Assembly (NCBI RefSeq): GCF_002901445.1
Contig: NZ_PPPD01000001.1
Span: 62,001-126,000, forward strand
Direction: 5' to 3'
Source of the DNA: Deinococcus koreensis
GTDB taxonomy: Bacteria; Deinococcota; Deinococci; Deinococcales; Deinococcaceae
Length of the DNA stretch: 64,000 nt
Both the position numbers and the translations under genes were made by a program. Of this stretch, positions 56,606 through 64,000 are shown one piece after another (the first letter of the stretch is position 1; the number at the start of each line of letters is the position of its first letter). The notes below the pieces were generated by a model. It saw nothing but the letters and a program-made list of their open reading frames with translations. It had not been told where the DNA came from and made no database searches.

Positions 56606-57616
56606 CTATCCGGCCGGATTCACCCAGTACAACCAGGAGTGGCCGGCTGGACAGCTGGCCGTGAATTCGCTGCCTCGCTTGCTGACCTTCGCGGGTTGCC
56701 CGCATTCGGCACACTGCGGCCTGGTCGGAGTGTTGCCAGCGCAGGCCGCGCACTTCAGGTAGTAGCCGTATTTTCCGAACTGAACGCTCAACCGCTCCGA
56801 CCCGCAGTGCCGGCACACGACCTCCGAGGAGGGACGGGACGGCGCCTGCTGCTCCTGGGTGGCCCGGACTCCTGGCGCCGGTCTCCTGGGGGGAACCGGT
56901 GCCTGGCGCGGCGCAGCCGCAGGGGGCTGGGTATGGTGCGGCACGGGGCTGGCCTGCACGGGAGTGGCCTGAACGGGGCTGGCCTGCGTCTCCAGAGGCT
57001 GATGCCGGGTTCGCAGGAAGGCCTGCAATCTGATCAACTCCGCGTCGCTGAAGGAAAAGGCGCCGAGTCCACGCTCCTGCGCCCCTTTGACGATCTCCAG
57101 CACCCGCTCCGGCACCTGATCGGCTTTCACGAGTTCGGGGACGTCGCTCTTGCGGGAGATCCGGCCCTGATCGGAAATAGCGACCAGCACGTCACGGCGC
57201 ATTCCAGCGAACTGCCGCTGCTTGAGGCCGAACAACGTTCTGTCCAGCAGTTCCGAGCTGTGATCCTGCAACAGGGCCACCAGCAGATCCATCTGTCGCC
57301 GGGCCTGCAGGACGGGCGAGGGCATCCCCCGTCCCTGCCGGTTCCACCAGCGCGTCCACTCGCCCTGCTCGTTCACCGCGACCTGCCCTGAGACGCTCTT
57401 GCTCTCGACGATCACGATTCCGAAGCGGTGGAGGATCAGGTGATCCAGCTGCGCGACTTCATCCAGCCGTCTGATCCGGAGATTGTGGAACACCGATTTC
57501 AGCGGGTCATCCCCGAAAGCACGTTTGAGGTAGTGGGCCATCTGCTGCTCGGCGTCGTAGCCCGCGCGGCGCAGGGGATCCGTATGGGTCTGGGGCTCCA
57601 GCTCTTTGACGATCAT
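56606..57616 (-). CDS. NERD domain protein with C-terminal zinc ribbons
   Basis: The 336-residue product has an N-terminal NERD (nuclease-related) domain, AGYDAEQQMAHYLKRAF, then EVAQLDHLILHRFGIVIVESKSVSGQV, which holds the Asp and the Glu-x-Lys of PD-(D/E)XK nucleases. After a proline/glutamine-rich linker (about 205-265) come two CxxC pairs, CRHCGSERLSVQFGKYGYYLKCAAC (topoisomerase-type zinc ribbon) and CAECGQPAKVSKRGSEFTASCPAGH. Similar NERD plus zinc-finger proteins exist, but their role is unknown; nuclease activity is inferred from motifs. It is single-gene with no defence partner. Confidence 0.85.
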   Translation of the reverse strand: MIVKELEPQTHTDPLRRAGYDAEQQMAHYLKRAFGDDPLKSVFHNLRIRRLDEVAQLDHLILHRFGIVIVESKSVSGQVAVNEQGEWTRWWNRQGRGMPSPVLQARRQMDLLVALLQDHSSELLDRTLFGLKQRQFAGMRRDVLVAISDQGRISRKSDVPELVKADQVPERVLEIVKGAQERGLGAFSFSDAELIRLQAFLRTRHQPLETQASPVQATPVQASPVPHHTQPPAAAPRQAPVPPRRPAPGVRATQEQQAPSRPSSEVVCRHCGSERLSVQFGKYGYYLKCAACAGNTPTRPQCAECGQPAKVSKRGSEFTASCPAGHSWLYWVNPAG

Positions 57617-57654
57617 GACGTCAGGAGGCTATCCGCCCAGAGAAAGGCGTGCTG

Positions 57655-58821
57655 TCAATTTCCAGCGTCCAGGCCGGAGGGTTCCACCTCCGCCGCCCAG
57701 ACGTCCTGCGGGGTCTCGCGGCGGCGGATCACGGTCCAGTCGCCGTGCTCCCACATCACCTCGGCGGGGCGGGAGCGGGTCAGGTAGGCGCTGCTCATGG
57801 CCGCGCCATAGGCCCCGGCCTCGCCGATGGCGATCAGGTCGCCGCGCCCCGGGGTGGGCAGCGGCACGTCGCGGGCCAGCAGGTCGCCACTTTCACAGGC
57901 GGGGCCGGCGATGTCCCACAGGCCGGACGCCTCGCCCGGCCACAGCGGCGTGACCGGGTGCGCGGCGCCGTAGAGCATGGGGCGCAGCAGTTCGGTCATG
58001 CCAGCGTCCACCAGGGCGAAGGCGCGGCCCGTGCGCTTGGTGCCCACGATCCGGGTCAGCAGGGTGCCGGCCTGCGCCACCAGGTAGCGCCCCGGCTCGA
58101 CCCACAGCTCGGCCCCGAAGGCGGCGGCGGTGGCCTGAGCCTCGCGGGCGATGCCGTGCAGATCGGCGCCCAGGCCCCAGCCCCCGCCGACGTCCAACAC
58201 CCGCAGCTCGCCCGTCCGTGCCCGCAGGTCGCCCAGACGCCCGAAGGCGGCGGTGAAGTCGCCCGCGTCCCGGATGGCGCTGCCGATGTGGACGTGCAGC
58301 CCCAGCGCCTCGTGCCCGGCCGCGCGCAGGGCGTCCAGCACCGCCGGGGCCTGCTCCAGGGTCACGCCGAACTTGCTGCCCGCCGCGCCCGTCGCCAGAT
58401 GATCGTGGGTACTGACCTGCAGGGCGGGGTTCACGCGCACCAGGGCGCGCGAGTGGGCGGGCAGCAGGGCCACCTCCTCGGCGCGGTCGACGATGAAGGT
58501 GGCGCCCAGCCGCCCCCCGGCGGCGTACTCGGCCTCCGACTTGGCCGGGCCATTGACCAGCAGCCGCTCCCCCGTCGCCCCGACATGCTCGGCCCGCGCG
58601 ATCTCGCCCGGACTGACGCACTCGAAGCCCACGCCCGCCGCGTGCAGGCGGCGCAGGATCGCCAGATTCGGATTGGCCTTCATGGCGTAGTAGACGCGGG
58701 CGCCACCGAACGCGCTCCGCACCCGGGCCAGCGCGGCGTCCAGTTCGGCGGCGTCGTAGACGTACAGGGGCGTGCCGAAGCGGTCGGCGGCGGCAGACAG
58801 GGCGGACGGGGGGATGCTCAC
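57655..58821 (-). CDS. lysA: Diaminopimelate decarboxylase
   Basis: PLP enzyme of 388 residues that decarboxylates meso-diaminopimelate to lysine in the last step of the DAP pathway. It has the alanine-racemase-like barrel start FGTPLYVYDAAELDAAL, PLP lysine in VYYAMKANPN (K48), the glycine-rich LDVGGGWG, and the C-terminal CESGDLLARDVPLP that supplies the active-site cysteine. The length is slightly under the usual 410-420. Deinococcus cell walls use ornithine, so lysine supply is the likely role; that is family knowledge. GTG start set by TACACT 7 nt upstream. Confidence 0.93.
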   Translation of the reverse strand: MSIPPSALSAAADRFGTPLYVYDAAELDAALARVRSAFGGARVYYAMKANPNLAILRRLHAAGVGFECVSPGEIARAEHVGATGERLLVNGPAKSEAEYAAGGRLGATFIVDRAEEVALLPAHSRALVRVNPALQVSTHDHLATGAAGSKFGVTLEQAPAVLDALRAAGHEALGLHVHIGSAIRDAGDFTAAFGRLGDLRARTGELRVLDVGGGWGLGADLHGIAREAQATAAAFGAELWVEPGRYLVAQAGTLLTRIVGTKRTGRAFALVDAGMTELLRPMLYGAAHPVTPLWPGEASGLWDIAGPACESGDLLARDVPLPTPGRGDLIAIGEAGAYGAAMSSAYLTRSRPAEVMWEHGDWTVIRRRETPQDVWAAEVEPSGLDAGN

Positions 58822-58828
58822 AGGGGAA

Positions 58829-58834
58829 AGTGTA
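58829..58834 (-). promoter_or_regulatory. -10 box TACACT of lysA
   Basis: The complement reads TACACT, 7 nt before GTG 58821, leaderless layout. Confidence 0.6.
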
Positions 58835-58899
58835 GCCGGGGCCGCCGATCCCCTGGGCGAATTGCCGCCCGCCTCACGCCCACTCTCCTTCTAAACTGC

Positions 58900-58905
58900 T
58901 AAGCT
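58900..58905 (+). promoter_or_regulatory. -10 box TAAGCT of mnmA
   Basis: TAAGCT lies 10 nt before ATG 58916; another candidate, TAAACT, is at 58892-58897. Which is used cannot be told. Confidence 0.4.
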
Positions 58906-58915
58906 GCGCGGCTGT

Positions 58916-60097
<1,182 letters not shown>

Positions 60098-60150
60098 GCA
60101 CCCTGCGGAGCGGCTGATTCAGTTCAGCCCAGTGCGGACAGTCCGTCCGT

Positions 60151-61074
60151 TCAGTACGTGCGCCACGACTCGACGAGGCCCTCCGGCTCGTGGCCCTGCT
60201 GCAGATCGATCAGGAAATCGCGGGTCAGGCCGGCGCCCCGGCGGATCAGGTCGGTCGTGGTGCTGGCGATGTGCGGGGTGAGGATCACGTTCGGCTGGCT
60301 CCAGAGCGGGTGATCGGCGGGCAGCGGCTCCGGGTCGGTCACGTCGAGCACCGCGCCCGCGATCTGGCCGCTTTCCAGCGCGGCGATCAGGTCGGCGGCG
60401 ACGATCAGGTTGCCCCGGCCCAGGTTGCTCAGCCAGGCGCCGGGCCGGATCAGCGAGAGCGTCTGCGCGTTCACGATGCCGCGCGTGTCGGGCGTGCTGG
60501 GCAGCAGCAGCACCACCCAGTCGGCCTGGGCGAGCAGCTCGTCGCGTTTCCACTCCGGCGTACCCGAGGTGATGCCCTCGACCTGCGCGTGGAAGGGCGA
60601 GAGCAGTTCGGCCAGGTTGCGCCCGATATGGCCGTAGCCCCACAGCACCACCCGCACCCCGTCCAGCCCGACCAGCCCCGAGTCGTTCAGGTTCTTCGGC
60701 GCCGCCCACTCGCGGCGGGCCTGGGCGTCGCGGAAGCGGTGGAGGCCGCGCGCCGCCGTGAGCATCCCGGCCAGCGCGTGGACGGCCACCGCGCGCTCGT
60801 GCAGACGGTTGGCGTTGAAGAGTCTGACCCCCTCCGGCAGCCGCTCCATGACGTGGTCGATGCCGGCGGTGAGGGTCAGCACCCATTTCAGGCCCGGCAG
60901 GTTCAGCAGTTCGTCGCGGGTGGCCGAGGTCGCCAGCCACAGCACCACGCCGTCGGCCGGCCCCGCTGGGACGTGCCCCGGGCGGTAATAGTCCAGCTCG
61001 GCGCCGGGCACGCTGCGCTCGCCCACTTCACTCAGTTCACGGAATTCGCTCAGGTCGGGCAGCAGCACTCGCAT
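60151..61074 (-). CDS. D-isomer specific 2-hydroxyacid dehydrogenase
   Basis: NAD(P)-dependent oxidoreductase of 307 residues. The Rossmann fingerprint VVLWGYGHIGRNLAELL is intact. The catalytic triad reads Arg in LSNLGRGNLI, Glu in TDPEPLPADHPLW and His in LTPHIASTT. The N-terminal substrate domain is short, as in the phosphoglycerate-dehydrogenase-like glyoxylate/hydroxypyruvate reductase group; substrate unknown. The ATG at 61074 gives MRVLLPDL; the open frame continues far upstream by chance. Confidence 0.9.
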   Translation of the reverse strand: MRVLLPDLSEFRELSEVGERSVPGAELDYYRPGHVPAGPADGVVLWLATSATRDELLNLPGLKWVLTLTAGIDHVMERLPEGVRLFNANRLHERAVAVHALAGMLTAARGLHRFRDAQARREWAAPKNLNDSGLVGLDGVRVVLWGYGHIGRNLAELLSPFHAQVEGITSGTPEWKRDELLAQADWVVLLLPSTPDTRGIVNAQTLSLIRPGAWLSNLGRGNLIVAADLIAALESGQIAGAVLDVTDPEPLPADHPLWSQPNVILTPHIASTTTDLIRRGAGLTRDFLIDLQQGHEPEGLVESWRTY

Positions 61075-61097
61075 GTGGCCATTGTGAGGCCGCAGGC

Positions 61098-61685
61098 CTA
61101 CCCGGTGGCGTTCAGAGTGCGCCACTCGCTGCGGGTGATCTCCATGTGGACATCCGTGCGGCCCGGACGCTCGCTGCGCCCGACCTCGCGGAAGCCGCAG
61201 GCCAGGAACGCCCGCTGGGCCCGGCGGTTGTGCCCGAAGGTGGTCAGCCGCACGCGGCTCAGGGGCGAGTCGCGTTCCTCGAAGGCCCACCGCAACAGGG
61301 CGCTGACCGCCTGCCGGCCATAGCCGCGTCCCCACAGCGCCGGATAGCCGATCATGACCCCCAGCGTGCCGACCGTGGCGCTCAGCGGCGGCGGCGGGCG
61401 CAGGTCGTACAGTTCGGCGCTGCCGATCAGTTCCCCGGCCTCGTCGAGGATGCCGAAGCCCGCGCGCTCGCCGCTTCGCTCCTCGTCCTGCATGACCCGG
61501 CGGAACAGCCACTCGGGCAGGTGGATGGGTTTGGCGTCGTTCCAGTCGGCCAGTTCGCGGCTCCGGAAAAAGGAGTGCAGCACCCGCCACTCGGCGGGCG
61601 AGAGGTCGAGCAGCGGCCTGAGCGTCACGCCACCCGGCCCCGCCGGCCCGGAGCCGGTCGGGGGAGGTGGGGCGTGCTCGGTCAT
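61098..61685 (-). CDS. RimJ/RimL-type GNAT acetyltransferase
   Basis: The 195-residue protein has the GNAT fold: VTLRPLLDLSPAEWRVLHSFFRSRELADWNDAKPI, then FGILDEAGELIGSAELYDL, then the acetyl-CoA loop GRGYGRQAVSALLRWAF and FGHNRRAQRAFLACGFREVGR. It probably acetylates an N-terminal or small amine; no target is known. TAGGCT lies 6 nt before the ATG. Confidence 0.88.
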   Translation of the reverse strand: MTEHAPPPPTGSGPAGPGGVTLRPLLDLSPAEWRVLHSFFRSRELADWNDAKPIHLPEWLFRRVMQDEERSGERAGFGILDEAGELIGSAELYDLRPPPPLSATVGTLGVMIGYPALWGRGYGRQAVSALLRWAFEERDSPLSRVRLTTFGHNRRAQRAFLACGFREVGRSERPGRTDVHMEITRSEWRTLNATG

Positions 61686-61691
61686 CCCTGC

Positions 61692-61697
61692 AGCCTA
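61692..61697 (-). promoter_or_regulatory. -10 box TAGGCT of the GNAT gene
   Basis: The complement reads TAGGCT, 6 nt before ATG 61685. It lies inside the last codons of the upstream cysQ-type gene. Confidence 0.55.
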
Positions 61698-62747
61698 GCG
61701 CGCCGTGGGCGAAATCGGGCCCAGGGCGCGGGTCACGTCGCGGCTCAGTCTCTCCAGATGAAAGGCGTCGCCCTCGGCACGCTCCACTTCGCGGGTCTCG
61801 GGGTTCACGACCAGCAGGGCCAGCACGCGGCCGCCCGCGTGGCGGATCGACACCCCGGGATGCCCGGCCAACGCGGCCCGGTCGGCCCCGTCCAGGGTCG
61901 CCCAGGCCGGGGCCGCGCTGTCCAGCCGCAGATGGGCGGTCGGCAGCCGGCGGCTGGCCAGCTCGCCCTCCAGCCACTCCAGGGCCCCCGGCCGGCCACC
62001 GATGATGCCCTGCTCGATCTGGGGCTGCGCCGCGTTGTAGCGGATGGCCGCGCCGTCGCGGCGGCGCAGCTCGCCTCCGGCGGCGCGCAGCAGGGCGTGA
62101 CCGGCGGCGATGTCCCACTCGCTGCGCGGCGACATGGTAAACGTCGCGTCGGCCTCGCCCGCGGCGATGCGGGCCAGCTTCAGGGCGATGCTGCCGCTGG
62201 GGGCCATGCCGGGCAGGTCGTGGCGGCTCAGCTCCCGCTGGAACTCGGTGTCGGAGACGGCGATCCTCCATGATCCGGGCCGAAGCGAGCCGGCCGGAGC
62301 GTGGTTCACCCTCTGACCGCCCTTCTGAACCCCCTGGCCCACCACGGCGCTGAACAGTTCGTCCGTGGCCGGCGCGTAGACCACGCCCAGCACCGGCTCC
62401 CCGTCCACGCACAGGCCGATGCTGACGCAGTAGTCAGGGCTGGCCGAGGCGTATTCCTTGGTGCCGTCGATGGGATCGACGATCCACACCCGGGACTGCT
62501 GCAGGCGGGCGGGGCTGTCGGCCTCCTCCTCGCTGAGCAGGCCGTCGTCCGGGAAGGCGGCGGCCAGGCCGGCGGTGATCAGGGCCGAGGCGTCGCGGTC
62601 GGCGGCGGTGACCGGGTCGTCGGCAGAGGTCTTGTGCTCGACCGTCAGGCCGGCGCGCAGATACCGCAAGAGCAGGGCGCCGGCCTCCAGTGCGAGGCGG
62701 GTGGCGGCCTCCAGTTCGGCGGCGTAGGGCGGGGTGGGGGTGCTCAT
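61695..62747 (-). CDS. CysQ/inositol-monophosphatase family phosphatase with C-terminal extension
   Basis: Mg-dependent phosphatase of 350 residues. The metal site is formed by LLSEEEAD and VDPIDGTKEY, with SEWDIAAGHALLRAAGG completing it. CysQ members split 3'-phosphoadenosine 5'-phosphate made during sulfate assimilation; inositol phosphatases are close relatives. About 90 residues follow the fold (from about 260, EWLEGELASRRLPTAHLRL to the end), more than the usual length. The ATG overlaps the stop of the endonuclease gene (ATGA), yet a TATGCT box lies 6 nt upstream, so it may also start on its own. Confidence 0.88.
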   Translation of the reverse strand: MSTPTPPYAAELEAATRLALEAGALLLRYLRAGLTVEHKTSADDPVTAADRDASALITAGLAAAFPDDGLLSEEEADSPARLQQSRVWIVDPIDGTKEYASASPDYCVSIGLCVDGEPVLGVVYAPATDELFSAVVGQGVQKGGQRVNHAPAGSLRPGSWRIAVSDTEFQRELSRHDLPGMAPSGSIALKLARIAAGEADATFTMSPRSEWDIAAGHALLRAAGGELRRRDGAAIRYNAAQPQIEQGIIGGRPGALEWLEGELASRRLPTAHLRLDSAAPAWATLDGADRAALAGHPGVSIRHAGGRVLALLVVNPETREVERAEGDAFHLERLSRDVTRALGPISPTAR

Positions 62748-63496
62748 GGCCCGAGCATAGCGGCCGGGCCCAGCAGGGCGGCCGAGGGACACAGCCCACG
62801 CAGCACGCAGACGTCGCAGCGGGGGTGGCGGGCGCGGCAGGTCGCGCGGCCATGCCGGATGGCCGAGACATGGAAGGTGTAGCGCGCCTCCCAGTCGCGC
62901 GGCAGCACCTCGTCGAACCAGCGCTCGACCTTGACGGCGTTCCAGGTGGGGGGCGTCAGCTCCAGCCGCTGCGCGAGGCGCCAGATGTGGGTGTCCACCG
63001 GCATGGCCGGCCGGGCCAGATCGAACAGCAGCACGCAGCTCGCCGTCCTCATGCCCACCCCGGGCATCCCCTCCAGCAGGGCGCGCACCTCGGCGTCCGG
63101 CAGGTCGTGAACCGCCCGCAGGCTGAGGTGGCCATGCGCCTCCTCCAGATGGCTCAGCGCCGCGTGGATGTAGCCCGCCTTGAGGCGCGACAGACCCCCG
63201 CCCGCCGCCTTCAGCACGCCCTCGATGCCGTCCGGGCCGTCGGCCAGCGCCGCCTCCCAGCGGGGATAGGCCTCTTTCAGGGCCACGAACTGTCGCCGCG
63301 TGATGGGCGCGGTGTTCTGCTGCGACAGGATGGTCTCGATGACCCCGTCCAGCGGTTCCCGGCTGCGTGAGGGCCGCGGCGCCCCCTGGCGGTGCTCCGG
63401 GAGGTACTCGGCCGCCAGCCGCCGGGCGATCTCGCTCAGGTGCGCGGGGGGCGGCGCCTGCTCACTCAGGGGGCGCGCGAAGCGGGTCAGGGTCAC
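62744..63496 (-). CDS. Endonuclease III homologue with Arg in place of the catalytic Lys
   Basis: HhH-GPD DNA glycosylase of 250 residues for oxidised pyrimidines. The helix-hairpin-helix reads LLEGMPGVGMRTASCVLLF; the catalytic lysine of E. coli Nth (K120 in GVGRKTA) is Arg150 here. The catalytic Asp (D168 in VDTHIWRLAQRLEL) is kept, 18 residues on as in E. coli. The iron-sulfur site Cys-X6-Cys-X2-Cys-X5-Cys is intact near the C-terminus (CRARHPRCDVCVLRGLC). D. radiodurans has three EndoIII homologues with differing activities; this may be one of the weak or monofunctional kind. GTG start set by TAGCCT 6 nt upstream. Confidence 0.85.
   Translation of the reverse strand: MTLTRFARPLSEQAPPPAHLSEIARRLAAEYLPEHRQGAPRPSRSREPLDGVIETILSQQNTAPITRRQFVALKEAYPRWEAALADGPDGIEGVLKAAGGGLSRLKAGYIHAALSHLEEAHGHLSLRAVHDLPDAEVRALLEGMPGVGMRTASCVLLFDLARPAMPVDTHIWRLAQRLELTPPTWNAVKVERWFDEVLPRDWEARYTFHVSAIRHGRATCRARHPRCDVCVLRGLCPSAALLGPAAMLGP
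62754..62759 (-). promoter_or_regulatory. -10 box TATGCT of the cysQ-type gene
   Basis: The complement reads TATGCT, 6 nt before ATG 62747, inside the 3' end of the endonuclease gene; a possible internal promoter. Confidence 0.45.
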
Positions 63497-63502
63497 CCCC
63501 CG

Positions 63503-63508
63503 AGGCTA
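63503..63508 (-). promoter_or_regulatory. -10 box TAGCCT of the endonuclease III gene
   Basis: The complement reads TAGCCT, 6 nt before GTG 63496, leaderless layout. Confidence 0.6.
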
Positions 63509-63554
63509 GCGGCCAGGGCCGCTCAAGACCGTGGCCGCCTGAACCCTCGCCGCC

Positions 63555-64000
63555 CTAGACCGGCCGGCGGCGCGACTGCAGCACCTTGAAGACGATCGGC
63601 AGCACGCTGAGCACCAGAATGACGCCCACGATCAGCAGGATGTACTGGTCGAGGTTCGGGATCAGGCGGCCGAAGGAGTATGCCAGCGCCGGCAGCCCGA
63701 TCCCCCAGAGGGCCGCGCCCACCACGTTGTAGAGCGTGAAGATGCCCAGCGGCATCCGGCTGATTCCGGCCAGCGTGGGCACCAGGGTTCGCACGATGGG
63801 CACGAAGCGCGCCAGGATCACCGCCTGCAGGCCGTACTGTTTGAAGAAGGCCTGCGCCTGGGTCACGTACTGCGGCTTGAAGAAGCGCGAGTTCTGGTTG
63901 CGGAAGATGGCCGGGCCGAAGCGCTGCCCGATGAAATAGCCGGAGATGCAGCCCAGGATGCCGCCCGCCACCACCGCCGCCATCACGCCCCAGAGGTTCA
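63555..64000 (-). CDS. DedA family membrane protein (5' end outside the window)
   Basis: The visible 148 C-terminal residues of a DedA/SNARE-associated protein: GGILGCISGYFIGQRFGPAIF, then FFKPQYVTQAQAFFKQYGLQAVILARFVPIVRTLVPTLAGISRMP with the conserved Arg-Phe-x-Pro-x-x-Arg motif, then membrane helices ending LVLSVLPIVFKVLQSRRR. DedA proteins are half-transporters, some of which flip undecaprenyl phosphate or phospholipid. The frame stays open to the window edge (NLWGV before the first inner ATG), so the gene continues beyond 64000. Confidence 0.92.
   Translation of the reverse strand, partial: NLWGVMAAVVAGGILGCISGYFIGQRFGPAIFRNQNSRFFKPQYVTQAQAFFKQYGLQAVILARFVPIVRTLVPTLAGISRMPLGIFTLYNVVGAALWGIGLPALAYSFGRLIPNLDQYILLIVGVILVLSVLPIVFKVLQSRRRPV

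Noticed and set aside
61075..62412. Upstream extension of the 2-hydroxyacid dehydrogenase frame to 753 codons
   Set aside because: The extension overlaps the GNAT and CysQ-type genes out of frame and is Arg/Gly-rich; the ATG at 61074 gives a normal N-terminus.

Overview
The window is chromosomal DNA from a Deinococcus species. The basis is GC-rich coding (roughly 68-70% by eye), dozens of genes whose start codon lies only 5-9 nt after a TANNNT -10 box (the leaderless-mRNA layout reported for Deinococcus deserti), bacillithiol genes, a RecQ with more than one HRDC domain, and a palindrome in front of recQ of the form TTAYGT-N5-ACRTAA. That form fits the radiation/desiccation response motif (RDRM) bound by the Deinococcus repressor DdrO. 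Protein families are assigned from sequence motifs read by eye; no database search was run.

Layout. 1-6.1 kb: end of a small cupin, ileS, a CsaA-like tRNA-binding protein, degV and bshA (bacillithiol step 1, behind a 14-codon leader ORF). 6.1-12.5 kb: an intergenic region without genes, a secreted protein, sucCD, a divergent M24 peptidase/RlpA pair, ybjN and a secreted protein. 12.6-18.3 kb: oligoendopeptidase F, an MFS efflux pump, a CHASE3-like/HAMP/GAF/GGDEF diguanylate cyclase and a small membrane-protein gene broken by a 7-bp tandem duplication. 18.3-25.7 kb: trpBA, gluQ, a parA/small DNA-binding-like/HEAGH membrane protein cassette, a bshB-type deacetylase and a three-gene operon ending in a DJ-1/PfpI protein without its cysteine. 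25.8-37.3 kb: a 989-aa P-loop/TPR protein, a secreted TPR-like protein, phzF, a HAD phosphatase, a DUF1622 membrane protein, recQ, a MITE-like element and two GNATs.

37.3-48.3 kb: typA, clpC, a carboxymuconolactone decarboxylase-like protein, an outer-membrane barrel protein of visibly lower GC, etfBA, an SDR, tRNA-Met(CAU), a Kelch lipoprotein and tRNA-Ala(GGC). 48.4-56.5 kb: a TrmB regulator, an RlmI-type methyltransferase, a lipoprotein behind a leaderless leader ORF, an S41 protease, an EamA transporter, TerC, a TetR regulator and a divergent phospholipase A2-type lipoprotein. 56.6-64 kb: a NERD/zinc-ribbon protein, lysA, mnmA, a D-2-hydroxyacid dehydrogenase, a GNAT, a CysQ-type phosphatase, an endonuclease III with Lys-to-Arg at the catalytic position, and the 3' part of a DedA protein cut by the window edge.

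Most genes are housekeeping and stress functions transcribed singly or in pairs with 1-4 nt stop/start overlaps. I see no phage, insertion-sequence transposase, CRISPR array or clear defence island. The observations most worth testing are the RDRM-like site at recQ, the leaderless mini-ORFs that end on the start codon of the next gene, the 7-bp-duplication pseudogene, the MITE-like element, and several enzymes that lack a canonical catalytic residue.
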